Shown piece by piece: positions 31,244 to 42,830 of a stretch of DNA of 64,000 nt. Numbering within the stretch: the stretch's first letter is position 1; every line of letters begins with the position of its first letter. The notes under the pieces are model-generated. The model was not told the origin of the DNA, ran no database searches, and saw only the letters and a program-made list of their open reading frames with translations. The position numbers were made by a program, and so were the translations under genes. Origin of the DNA: Isoetes taiwanensis. Taxonomy: Eukaryota; Streptophyta; Lycopodiopsida; Isoetales; Isoetaceae. The DNA lies in assembly GCA_021234155.1 (NCBI GenBank), contig JAJEKV010000091.1:680001-744000 (forward strand). The letters are read 5' to 3'.

Positions 31244-32979
31244 CTTGTATACGTAAAATACTATGCCTGGGAACATGTGAGTGTGATGGTGGTTTGTTTG
31301 TGTTTTCTGAATGGTGTGGATGCATTAGGCTTATGTATAAGCATGGGTGGAGTTGTGAAGTGAGGAAAAACATGGAGCACTTCTCCTGGCTTGGCAGAAT
31401 CATGGGCTCCTAGTCCAAGGTTTTACCTTTGTTGAATTCGAATTCTAATGGATGTTGTTTTCCTATTGCAAGTGTGTTTCCTATTATGTTCTCATTTTAT
31501 TTTCTTCCTTACTAGTTGGTTGGAAGCCACATGTGTTTTGATGCAAGCTATTAATGCAGTTTTCATTCTTCGATTTCTATGCGAAGAGTGTTCCTTGCTT
31601 CCACGTGCGTGGGAGCTAATGAAAAAGTCATTCGAGATTCCAAAACTCTCCACAGAAATACTGTCTTTTTCAGAATTAACGGATGTCAGCTATCTTCCCG
31701 GGTATATCCAAAATCCACAGGTGTCTGCGAATGAATAGTTGTGGCACCACATTAGGTGTAAGATTTTAAGCAAGAATTTATTTACCTGAAATTTAGGGCT
31801 TTTGTTATGGAAAGAATATCCGATAGCATGGATGATGGCTAAAACAGACGAAATACTAACAAAATCAGCCTAAAAAAATATATTTTCTCTAGAAGAAGGC
31901 TTGAATATGAGATGATATTTTTCCTGCAATTGGGCAACTCCTAGTCAAATCTGACGTTCCCATGCTTCTTCCTAATAAATCCAACAACTTCTTCATGCCA
32001 AATTTAGCAACAAGAATTTTAAAGGTTCTTCAAATCTTTTAGAGTTCTTCAATTTTTTTACATTGATTTTGTTGTTTAGAGTTGTCCCTTGATGAACCCA
32101 AATGGGTTCATTCGTACACTTTTTTTGAAATTCTATTATAGCTCCGAGATAAAGAATTTGTCTACATACTTACAATATGTTGTCCTCCATGAGTATACAT
32201 ATAAGGAAAAATTTATGAAAAATATAGAAAGCTTCTATTACCAAATATAATGTGGAGCCGAATGCAAAGGAGTCAAGTTTATTCTCAAAGTCTTTAACAT
32301 TTCTCACATTATTTTGCAAAAATGATTTTTCCTAGGAATTCTAATTCTTCCATCTTGTAAATAGAATAGATCATCTATTCTATTCATCTTGTAAATCATG
32401 ATATGAGAAATCTATCACAAAAAGAATTAGAAAAATCTATGGTAGAATTTTCGAGAAAAAATTCCTTAAAGTTTGAAGTTCAGAAGTTCTTTATGGGCCC
32501 AGTTAGGTCCTTAGAGGGTCAAAACTTTGAAAATTTATAGTACTACTCCACTTTTTGAAAAAATGAAATCAATTTAGCAAGACGTGTAGTACTTAATATC
32601 TATTTCCGCTGAAAAATAATAGTACCTTCACATTCTTATTCTATTTCAAATATTATGGATATAAAATAGTTCCTTGATGTCTGTTTTTCAGAAATTCCTT
32701 ACAGACCTGATTGGGTCTCTCAAGGATTGAAATTATGATTTGCTCATTGATACATCAAATTTTTATGAAACCACATGAAATTTGAAAAATGAGTAGCGTT
32801 TGTCAAATATGTTCATAGAAAATTAATGTTATCTTGAAATTTATATTCCATGTTGAGTGTCATGAGATTATATCATATCATCGAAACCATTGAATTGGGT
32901 GTATTTCAAGGTGCGATTGTGCCAAACTTGTGAAGAATTTTATTTTGCCATTGAATATGGTGGTACAACTTCGAGTTAA
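31244..32979. other. AT-rich intergenic DNA
   Basis: An ORF at 31448-31738 (96 codons) has no recognisable motif and is probably chance. No other structure was found. Confidence 0.4.
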
Positions 32980-33550
32980 TGTCGTCGATTCGCGTAGCGA
33001 ATCGGCATTCTTGCTCAAGACGAGCATGCATGCATTGCATGCGTCGCATGCATGCATCGCATGCATTTTGGGCCGTTCATCAGGTTGGGCGTTTGCTACT
33101 TATTGCAGAGTTCTTCATCGACGTTTCATCGGCGCTTCCTCTTCTCTCAGCAGTACCTTATTCTCTTTGATTTGTTTCCAGGCAGGGGAGGGGCTTCTTC
33201 CTGTCTGGTTTGGCCAATTTGGCGTTGCGTTCCTGCTGTCCTTTCCGGCCTTTAGCCTTCATCCTGTGACCTTCGTCCTCGATCCTAGTTTGTTAAGGAA
33301 GTCCTTTGGTATTCGGGCGCTTTGTTGGTTTCATGCGAGTCGCGATTGCAAGAATGTCGCCGATTCGGCGTAGCGAACCGGCATTCTTGCTCAAGACGAA
33401 GCATGCATGACACATCATCGCGTCGCATCGCGTGCATCGCATGCATTTTGGGCCGTTCATCAGGTTGGGCGTTTGCTACTTATTGCAGAGTTCTTCATCG
33501 ACGTTTCATCGGCGCTTCCTCTTCTCTCAGCAGTACCTTATTCTCTTTGA
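32980..33550. repeat. Direct duplication of about 190 bp
   Basis: 32980-33170 and 33354-33550 are near-identical: TCGGCATTCTTGCTCAAGACGA, GGGCCGTTCATCAGGTTGG and TCATCGACGTTTCATCGGCG occur in both. They differ mainly in a GCATGC-rich stretch (33022-33065 and 33400-33447). The spacer is about 180 bp. No coding role is evident; the parallel ORFs are shadows. Confidence 0.85.
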
Positions 33551-33786
33551 ACCCACCCTCCCCCCCTTCTTTGTTTATTATATTTTGTACAAGTTACGTT
33601 TTATCATGTTTTTCCACCCGGTGGGTGATGCTTTTTTTCCACCCACTGGGTGATGCTATTCTTTGGTATGTTTCTCGTTTGTTGTTGGTGATGTGCAGGT
33701 ACAGGTTGGCGAGCGCCATCCGTTTTGACTTCTCCATGCGCGGGTTTTTGGGAGCGATTCTATGCCTTACGTTTGTCTAAGCCCCT

Positions 33787-33867
33787 TGCCGAAGGCTTAT
33801 CACTAGGGTTTTTCCTCGAAAACCCGAAAGGGCGGGGTTTTTTAATCCCGGTGATAAGTTTTCGGCA
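33787..33867. repeat. Stem-loop element resembling the LINE 3' hairpin
   Basis: TGCCGAAGGCTTATCAC (33787-33803) pairs with GTGATAAGTTTTCGGCA (33851-33867) with two mismatches. The inner part, CGAAAACCCGAAAGGGCGGGGTTTTTTAATCC, closely resembles the inner part of the 3' hairpin of LINE A (37718-37757) and LINE B. It is likely the 3' end of a related retroelement or of a SINE sharing that tail. Confidence 0.6.
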
Positions 33868-34189
33868 GGTACATCAGCCACTCATCTATTAGCATTGTAT
33901 TTGTTTTGGGGTCCAAATGATATAATTGGATTTTCCCTTTATTTTTCATGGGTAGTTCGCATGTGTGCGGCTATCCACTGTCCACCATTGTAGAAAATCT
34001 GCTGAGATGAATGAGAAGCCTATCAAGAATCTTACAATTCAGGTGTTCATATTTAAAATCTCATAAGTGTCATGAAGAACTAGTCCCTAATATGGAGAAG
34101 GGATTGAAGGACCCATACGGGTTGATGAACCCAAACAGGTCCCTGAGACAACTCTAGTGTTAACAAATATTTTGATGTGGCATGCCATC

Positions 34190-34320
34190 CTTGTTTAGTG
34201 GCTAGTACATTAGATTAGCAATTAACAGATCTTGTGTTCAAGTTTCTGGGGTCCGTCGTATGTCCTTATGGACGCTGTCAATGTGGCATGACATAAAAAT
34301 ACTATCTATCTATCTAGTAT
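34190..34320 (+). mobile_element. tRNA-derived SINE, diverged
   Basis: It has an A-box-like TTTAGTGGCTAGTACATTAG and a B-box-like CTTGTGTTCAAGTTTC about 40 bp later. A short body ends in a CTAT simple repeat near 34303-34316. No clear target duplication was seen. Confidence 0.55.
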
Positions 34321-34954
34321 CTATTCTTGGGCTCAAGTATGATACTGATTTTTGTGCTTCTTCTGCCAGTCCAAAAATAAAATCTTTATTCTTTAATGGT
34401 TTACAGTGTAGTTCCACCCTGATATATGCATTTCGTCTTGGTCACAAGAGAGTAACACTCTGCATTCTGACTAAATCATATATCTGGAGAATGGTACTCT
34501 AGATTCTGCCTAAATTGCAAGAGCGAATATACGCTCAGAACTTCAATACTCCATCTCAAATTCTTCAAATTGAGTTGGATGGATCTTTTCGACCCTGTTT
34601 TATGTGGAGCTTTCTTCCATTGTGATTTCAAAAGGGGAGCATAGAGTAGGTGGTTAGTCTTCCTATTTAGGTAAATCCGAAGCCTACTTAACAGAGTACA
34701 TTTTCTTTTATTCTTCCTTCCCACTTCCTCTTATGGTAGGGTGGTAGGGCTGAAGGCTAAATCCTAAGATTAGGCTACCACTTCTTGCATTTGTAGCCTG
34801 AAGCCAGTCGATGGTAGCATTAATTTGGAGGTGCTCTCCAAATATAAACCCATATGTTATAGGTCTCCCTAGACATTACTTTACAAAGGAGACACCAAGC
34901 ATCCCTATAAGGGAAAACTACCAACTATAGCTTCTTAGTTTTGTGGCTTAAGAC
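34321..34954. other. Intergenic DNA before LINE A
   Basis: No supported gene. The region ends at the 5' truncation point of LINE A near 34955. Confidence 0.4.
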
Positions 34955-37864
34955 TAGTGGAGTTGGCATCCAACTCACAGCCGTCCTCCAGCCGCTTCAC
35001 TTGTAGACAGGAGAACCAAGGGGGCGGCACCAGTGTGGTGGATTACGTGCTAGCAGACGAGCAATGCCTACACTTGATCACTCGCTTCAGTGTCGGGACA
35101 GGTGGCCGGGACGAGGAAGTAGACTCCGACCATCAGCCCCTGTTCTTGCAGATAGATTGGCAGGCCAACCGAGCACCCATTGCCCCAACACCCCATGTAC
35201 CACGGTTGCGTCTGGACTATGATCATGCTGCGGTCTATGCGAGGATGCTTGAGCATGAGCTGCCGGGAGTGCTGCAAATCCCCACACTTCAACGCAGACG
35301 GCCCGGTGAACCCGGCTCTTCGAGGGGTGGGGGCCGGATGCTTTGGGAGAGGTCGCTCGACGATCCGCGGGGGCTGCAACCACCTTCCCCGCGAATCATC
35401 GGTTCGATGGCGAATGTCGGGGAGCTGAAGCGATGGCTCCGCCAAGTCTTTGGACCCCACCATTCGCCCGCCCAGCCGTCCCGTCAATACCGCTCCTTTC
35501 TCAAGACCAAGAAAGCCGGTACCTTGCGAGCACCAAGAATGAGATGTTTGGTCTTCTAGACCAGCCACCCTAGGGCCGCCGGAGAAAGTTCTTGAGTAAG
35601 CCCCGCCACGACCCACGGGAAATATTACCCCGGAACAATGGGTGAGATACTTGCGGCGGTGTATGACCCAATGGGAAGCCAGGGGCACCGGTACCTCCAT
35701 GAGGCCGGGCCTAGCTGGTCATTGAAGGGGATGTCATAATGGGCGCAGCGCCTCACTAATGGGAAGGCGGTGATTTGGATGGTATGCAGGCGAGCTTCTC
35801 AAGTGGGGCGGGCCCCCAATGGTGCCGGTTCTCACAAAGCACTCTTCAACGGGGGCATTGCAAGAAGGCTTCCCCCGACTTTGGACTACCGGTAGAGTTG
35901 TGCCCATATACAAAGCGGGGGACCCCCACAGCGTGCCAACCAACTATTACCATTATGGTGGGTTTGTCTTTGCCAAGTTGCTTGCCGGGATTCTTGGTGA
36001 TTGACACTTTGGGTAGAGGATGGAGAAGTAGGGCTCTCGCGAGGCGGGGCTTTCGCCCCCGGCATTCTACTATTGACCATATCTTCACTCTGCGAACACT
36101 CATAGAGGATAGCCGGAATCTACGCCAGAATCTGTACTGTTGCTTTGTGGATTTCGCAAAAGCTTTTGACACAGTGCCTCGGGATAAGTTGTGGGACGAT
36201 TGAGACTGACTAGGAACCCCGCCGACTTGCGAGAATGCTATATACGGACTATATACGAGGCTTGCTCCGGTCGTCTCACACTGTCGGGGGAGCCCGTTGT
36301 TAGTAGCATTGGGGTGCGCCAGGGCTGCCCTCTATCCCCTACGCTCTTCGTCTTGTACATGGACCAGCTAGAAGAATGGCTAGCTGAGCACGGGGGGGGG
36401 GAAGCGCTTAGTTGATGCACCACATAATCCGGCAACTCATATATGCTGATGATGTTGACCTGCTCGCATATACCCCAGAGGACATGCAACGCCACCTGGA
36501 TGCTTTGGACACTTTCTGCCAATTCACTGACATGAGAGTTAACTTGGCCAAGACAAGGGTGCTGCTGGTCCCATCATCCCGGCACCCACGCCTTCCCTCA
36601 TTCACTTACCAGGGGCAGGTAGTGGAGGTGGCTCAGTCTTATAAGTATTTGGGCATTGAGTTTTCTACTACCACACACTGGGATGCATCCATCAGGTTAC
36701 GGGTCACCTGCAGTTCGGAAAGCCCACGTATGCAATGCAAAACAACAGTCACAAGGCGAGTATGCATAGGGTCACCAGGCACACTTGTTCAGGGCCTTGG
36801 TTGAACCGGTCCTCCTCTATGGGGCAGAAGTGTGGGGGCCAGTGATATCCCTCACCACTTGGAACGATCTAGAGCAGGTACAGAAGGCCTTCTTGGCCCG
36901 GGCACTGGGAGTGAAATCCACGGTCCCATATCAGATCTTGCTCCAGGAGACAGGCTTCCTTCCATTACGAGGAGGGTCGCTACTGGAACGCCACATTATT
37001 TACTTCCGAGGAAGGTGGTGGCTATGGATGAAGCCCGGCTGCCCAACCTTGCTTTGGCGAGTGGCGATGGGCCCTTGGCGACTCAAAGCCTCTTTGGAAA
37101 GACAAACAAGCCCGGTGGTTTCGCTATGGAATGTGCGGGGCACCACAGATGTGGACGCATACACCGAAGGAACGCGCTGCCTTGAAGCAGACTTGGATGC
37201 TTGCTTCATGGCCAAGCTTTGGGATGCAGAGGCCCTGTCACATGTCAAGGTGGCAAATTATCGACAGCAGGTTAATCCCATGCTCACGAGGGGCCCACAC
37301 CACTACCTGCGCACCCATCTACCCATGAAAAAGCGCAGGGTGATTGCTTCCATTCGCACAGGTGCACACCACCTCCGCATTGAGCAGGGGAGATGGATTC
37401 GGAGCAGCGTGAGGACAGAGTCCGCCGATCCCCATCAACAAGGCGCCATTGAGGATGAAAGTGACGCCCTCCGGGCCTGTCCGTACAGACGAGCATATCA
37501 GGGGCTCGGTATGCTTTCGGTTAGTTATAGCCCCATCAGGCCTTGCATGAGATACCGAGCACGGCCTCTGTAGGTTTGTTGGGATAAATGCGTCAGGGAG
37601 GTAATGGATACGCGGACTCAGGTATGCCCCCCTGTCCGACATTAACCTCAGTTGTACTTGTGATTATGTATATAACTGTGCAGTATGTCAGCATCCTTAT
37701 TGCTACTAAGGTTTTTTCCCCCGAAAACCCTTCGGGGCGGGGGTTTTTTTTTAATCCTGGTAGTAATACGCCTGCTGCTCTCTCTTTGTACTTGGGTCCC
37801 ATAGGCCAGTTGGTCTCCGTGGACGATAAAATCATATTCTATTCTATTCTATTCTATTCTATTT
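34955..37864 (+). mobile_element. LINE A (non-LTR retrotransposon), 5'-truncated, decayed
   Basis: It starts inside the endonuclease domain (TSVVDYVLADEQ, then DSDHQPLFLQIDW, the SDH catalytic motif, near 35030-35160). RT follows: GFRPRHSTIDHIFTLRTLIE, CCFVDFAKAFDTVPRDKLW (first catalytic Asp), VRQGCPLSPTLFVLYMDQLE, and LIYADDVDLLAYTP (YADD at 36442-36453). The C-terminal part follows to about 37573. Frame changes near 35560, 36000, 36210, 36410 and 36760 make it a pseudogene. The 3' UTR has a GC-rich hairpin with an AAAACCC/GGG core (37708-37770) and ends in ATTCT repeats at 37840-37862. It copies itself by target-primed reverse transcription; this copy cannot. Confidence 0.88.
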
Positions 37865-40041
37865 AAAAGGGGAAACACCAAACATATCCTAGGTAAAGAT
37901 GTTACACATAATTTGCACCTTATAAAGCCACATGATTATATAGAAGTTGTGGATGTGATGCATAAAAACTAGTTGAAAATATTACTTATGGCTTAGATTT
38001 TGCTACAATTTCAAGGTGGGAAAGAATATGTTTCACATTTTTGTCTGCTTTTTGTTATCCTAAAGGTTCAAATTCCCCAATCATAAACATGGGCATTGCA
38101 ATTGCTTCAACTTCACATGTCCAGAATTGATATTATTTCAACTTAACGCAATATTTGGTATAGAGAAATGTTTGCCGCCGCAATAAATTTCTTGTATTCT
38201 TTAAAAGTTCTGAATGTTCCTAGCCATTTCATTTTCTTGAGGGGTGTATTTGGAATTTTCCCTTTTATATATAGGGGTGCTATATCTGATACACATGGCA
38301 AGGGCCCAACAATGGCGGTAATGGAATCGAACTTATAGGGCATATCATTGCCTTGCTCTAGTATGCCTAGATCCAAACTAGATGGAAGCAAGAAATCGCA
38401 AGATTAATCAACATGAGCTTCTAGAAACATCAAGAATACTATAAGGGCTTCAAGAACAGAAATGAATATCCTGAACAAATGGAATGAAATAGATAAACGT
38501 GCTTTAAATCTCGGTACGCCTTTGCTTTTTTTTTTTAATTCGAAAGGAAAAATACTAATTGCAACTAGGTATGAAACACAACATTATTCCTCTATACGTA
38601 GATTTAATATTCTAAAGGCATTTATGCAAGTGGAAAAGAAGGGAGAAGGATCAACATAGCCTTACCTCAGATTCATAGATCTTGGCCTCAAAAAAATCCC
38701 CGGTCTAGGATCCCTCGCATGTCCCCCACGGAGCCCCTTTTCTCCCTCCCATTTTGTTGTGCTGACATGCATCAAGTGCGGCAGTCCATCTGTGACGTCA
38801 GCAAGGTCGGCGCATCATAGCCATCTATATTGTCCCCAACTCTAGGACCGCAACTGGATATAGAGAATTGGAATTCCCAACGAGGAAGCAAGAATTCGAG
38901 ATACCACATGGAATATCCGTCGTCACGATCCCCACATGTAAATCTCGCTGTTCAGGAACCCCAAGTTGGCGATACTAGAACCTGAAAGCACCATGTGGTA
39001 TCCCCCAACCTGGAATCCACAATTAAATTTCCATCTCCAGGATCCACACAAGGAAATCTTCCTCTAGGATCCTAACGTGTCCCATTCACCAGGTTCGTAG
39101 CATTTCTCGTCCGACGGATCCCTTGGCCAAGACGCCTTCCAAGATTCACAGGCGAGGTCATCCTCTAGGATCGCCATCTGGAGGGATGCCGGAGGTAAAT
39201 TTCATGGTTGGAAACCCATCAGGTGAGAACACAAGGCATCGACACATTGCATTTCCGGGCGATGGCTTTTGGATATTGTATGCTATTACAACTGTAACAG
39301 GAAATAGCAGAGATTTTGGCATGTAAAGAAGGCACACAATGGTAATGGCTTCAATGATGTTGCTATCCATCAGGGAGAGGGTAGACATCGGGCGCCTTAT
39401 CAATGGAAGGTGCAACAGGTTGCTTGTGGATTAGTCATCGCGTTTTTCAAAGGTTTGTCTACCTTTGAATGTCCTGAAGTTGTTGCTATCCCTATGCCAC
39501 AGATAGAGATTAGGAGGTGAAGATCTCTGAGATAATTTTGCACCATTAGCTGTGGATTTGTGCAAATGGACGTTGGACAGATTTCCAATACGAGAATATT
39601 GGAAATGCAGGATTGAATTTGAGTACAGAAACCAGACAACAATGAAGGAAATGAAGATTTTCTTGCTTCTGGATAGATCTGGTCTAATTACAAATCAGCT
39701 GGATGCATTATTGGATCAGACAAGGATTACAGTCACTAAGTATCTGCCATTATGTCAGATGATATTGATGTAATATTCATTGATTAGGAAAATTATTGAA
39801 GATTATCAAATGAGTAAAAATTGTATTTCTACTACCTAGGCACGATATGCTAGGAGCTACTTTGCATGTGATATCTAGTGCATATTCTACATCACATTCT
39901 AAATATCACATGGAAGCCAGTCACATTCTAAATATCACATGGAAGTCAATCCACTACCTAGGTACGATATGCTAGGAGCTACTTTGCATATGTGATTATC
40001 TAGTGCATATGGCAAGTTTAAGGTCTCTATCACGAAACTGG
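37865..40041. other. Intergenic DNA with a local duplication
   Basis: No gene is supported. The block GATATGCTAGGAGCTACTTT occurs near 39846 and again near 39966 as part of a direct duplication of about 60 bp, with TCACATTCTAAATATCACAT twice between them. Confidence 0.5.
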
Positions 40042-40170
40042 TTGGTCGTATTTGAACCCATGACCTTGAGGCAGTGGAATTTTTAAGGTCCCCATTACTA
40101 GATCCATGTTGGCCATGTTTGAACACGTGACCTCGGGTGTGGCAGTTTAAAGTCCTGCCACTAGACCATG
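40042..40170 (-). mobile_element. Dimeric tRNA-like SINE
   Basis: Two tRNA-like units lie head to tail on the minus strand. Unit 1 (40170-40110) has GGTCTAGTGGCAGGAC and ACGTGTTCAAACATGG. Unit 2 (40108-40042) has GGATCTAGTAATGGGGAC and ATGGGTTCAAATACGACC. Each pair fits Pol III A and B boxes at tRNA spacing. The units start 62 bp apart and both begin CATGG. Confidence 0.6.
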
Positions 40171-40934
40171 TCCCGAAGGGCAAAAACTATTAACTTGTTC
40201 ATAACTATAACTTTTTCTTCTTAACTTGTTCATGCTTACCTATAAAATTTGTTAATACAACATACAAGCAAATGCAAACTAAAAAACAAGCTCGTGGAAA
40301 GAGCAAAAGACATGGTAAAAAAAAACCAAAAACAATATCTGTACCTGCCCATTAGTGGTCCATAGTTCATTCAAAAATTGATAATATCCTTCTGTTAGTC
40401 CATTTCAAGTTGTGTTTTGGGACACGAGTAGCTCTTGGAACACTTTGTTCACAAAAAATATTTGTTGTTCATTATCTTGAGGATTGTACTAGAATAGATA
40501 GCATCAATTATATTATATCTTCCATGTTTATTCTAGATTTGTGCCCTAAGGTGTGATTTTACAAAATCACATCCTCAAAATATCTCATGTCAAGGAACCA
40601 AGGAAGAATATGAAAAACTTATACTATAAAAAATCAAGATAGACTGCTATCTGCAGTCCAGTTGCAGACCATCATTGGTCCAAATGACTGAAAGTTTAAG
40701 AATCATTAATGGTGCCACCTTATCAATTTTGAACTCAACTTTCACATATAGTTTACTTGTATGATTCTCTATAGGACAAAATTAATTGATTAGGTTAGCT
40801 TGCATAATTTAAGGGTAAGGTTGAAGCACAAAAATTTGAGAATTTATAGGGTATTTATGACCAATAGAACCTACATGGGCTTTTACTTACAACTTTCAAA
40901 AATCATGCAATCGAAACTAAAAAGCCATAGTATC
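40171..40934. other. AT-rich intergenic DNA
   Basis: Nothing recognisable. Confidence 0.35.
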
Positions 40935-41320
40935 ATTCTGGATCAACGATCAGGATAAAAAACAACTTAGACTGTAGGATCACGTACATATAATTCCCAA
41001 AGCCACCGTAGGATATGTCCCCAAGCAACGTGGGCCATAGGATCTCGGATCCACGATCAAGATAAAAAACAACCTGGACCGTAGGATCGTCTATATAGAA
41101 CCTATATAGAAACTCCCATGCCATCTGAGCCTTAGGATATGTTCCCAAGCAATGTGGGCCATAGGATCTCGGACCGACGATCAGAATCAAATCAACTTGG
41201 ACCGTAGGATCGTCTATACAGAATCTATATAGAAACTCCCAAGCCATCTGAGCCATAGGATATGTCCCAAAGCCACATGGGTCGTACGATCTCGAACGGA
41301 CAGTCGGATAAGCGCGACAA
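40935..41320 (-). repeat. VNTR in the 3' region of LINE C
   Basis: About three diverged units of roughly 125 bp, each with GGACCGTAGGATCGTCTATA, CTATATAGAAACTCCCA, TAGGATATGTYCCMAAGC and GGCCATAGGATCTCGG-type blocks. The same array is found at 52640-53310 beside LINE D. Confidence 0.8.
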
Positions 41321-42660
41321 ACATAAAATAATATATATGTTAGATACATTAACATATTCAAGTCATGGAGTATCCAAGGACATAGTTAGTCCCACAGATC
41401 CATGACCTCGTGGAGGTATGATGCCAGCAACCGAACTGAAGCTGTGCCCAGTATCACCTGTATCAATTGGCCAGGCCTGACCAACTCAGCATAGCACAAC
41501 CGGATTTGGTCATATGTCGGACATCCCTGTAGGGTATGGAATACATCTTCAACAGCTCCCATTTGGCAGCATCGACAGTCTATGTGCTGCCGTGGCTTGT
41601 CAAACCATCTCCCTGTCTCAATTCGGAGACAGTGTGCAGTGTGCATCCATGCGGATTGAGGCAATGAATCTGTGCCTTTTCATAGGCAGATGGGTATGCA
41701 AATAGCATTGCGGACCCCATTCCAACCACGTAGCGCTGGTAATATGTTGTCTTGACCTGTTCAAGAGCGCTGGCATCCCAGAGTTTGCTGAGGAAGCAAG
41801 CATCAAGGTACTATCGCAAGTTGTGGCGATCTGCCTCTGTTTGCACCTATATGCGCCTGTGCTCCTGCATATTCCATTTGGCAAGCTACTGAGGTCGCTT
41901 TTCCTTCCAACAGGCCTTGAGGCAATGTGGCCCCATGGTATAAGCTAGGATAGGGAGGCGAGCATGCAACCATCTTCTGAAAGCAGCCGATGTGCCGATC
42001 TAGGGCTGCCATCTAAAAGGGTAAGAAACTTATCCCCTACAGCAAGATCTGATATGGGACCGTGGACTTCACCCCCAGTGCCCGAGCAAAGAAGGCTTTC
42101 TGTACCTGCTCCAAATCACTCCAGGTAGCGAGGGACACCACAGAGCCCCCCATACCTCGAACCCATATAAAAGGACAGGCTCCACCAAGATCTTGAACAG
42201 CTACGACTGATGGGCCCAGCCATATAACTCTGCTCTATGACTATTGTTCTGCATTGCATATAGCGCCTTCCAGCCTGCTGACACTCATAGACAGATAAAA
42301 GCATCCCACTGCATACTAGAAGGGAACTCCATTCCCAAATACTTGTAGGTGGATGCCACCTTCACATTTTGCCCCCAATAACTGAAGGAGGGGATACGTG
42401 ACTGGCATGAGGATGATATGAGGACCACCTTAGTCTTGCCCAGGTTCACTCGCATGTCTATCGCCTGGCAGAATATGTCCATAACGTCGAGATAACATTG
42501 CATATCTGCTGGAGTGTAAGCAAGGAGGTCCACATCATCAACATATATCAGCTGCTTGGTAATCTGGTGCAGGAGGTGAGCTCCGTCACCCCCATTTTCA
42601 GCAAACCACCTCTCCAACGATCAATGTACAGTCCAAACAATATAGGAAACAATGTTGTCA
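41321..42660 (-). pseudogene. LINE C, 3' part of RT to C-terminal zinc motif
   Basis: In minus-strand order: IDQLERWFAENGG, LIYVDDVDLLAYTPADM (YVDD in the active-site box), TYKYLGMEF, then after frame breaks HTAHCLRIETGRWFDKPRQH and CRCCQMGAVEDVFHTLQGCP (zf-RVT-like Cys/His motif), ending VMDLWD near 41386. It belongs to the same lineage as LINE A but is a different subfamily. The 5' side is cut inside RT at about 42660, where AT-rich DNA shared with LINE D and E begins. Confidence 0.85.
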
Positions 42661-42830
42661 CATACATTGCATACCGTAATGGGTACTATATATTTTAGAG
42701 TATTTCCAAAAAATTTTAATTTTTGTTTTTTAAATCTTAGAATACGTTTTTATACCACTAAAAACTTTAAAAACATTGGCAAATATTAATAACTTTAAAA
42801 ATGTGCCATAACGCATTCTGCATCCCACCA
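42661..42830. repeat. AT-rich segment joined to LINE C, shared with D and E
   Basis: The stretch with AATTTTTGTTTTTTAAAT and TTATACCACTAAAAACTTT recurs at 54655-54780 and 57640-57770, each directly beside the same truncation point in LINE RT. Confidence 0.8.

Noticed and set aside
31448-31738. A 96-codon ORF with a hydrophobic N-terminus
   Set aside because: No family match, and it lies in AT-rich DNA without splice or promoter support; a chance ORF is more likely.
32878-33780. ORFs with HRRFIGASSSLSS-like repeated peptides
   Set aside because: Identical peptides come from the DNA duplication; no start, splice or family support.
35068-37835. Minus-strand ORFs up to 210 codons over LINE A
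   Set aside because: They are antisense to endonuclease and RT motifs of the LINE.
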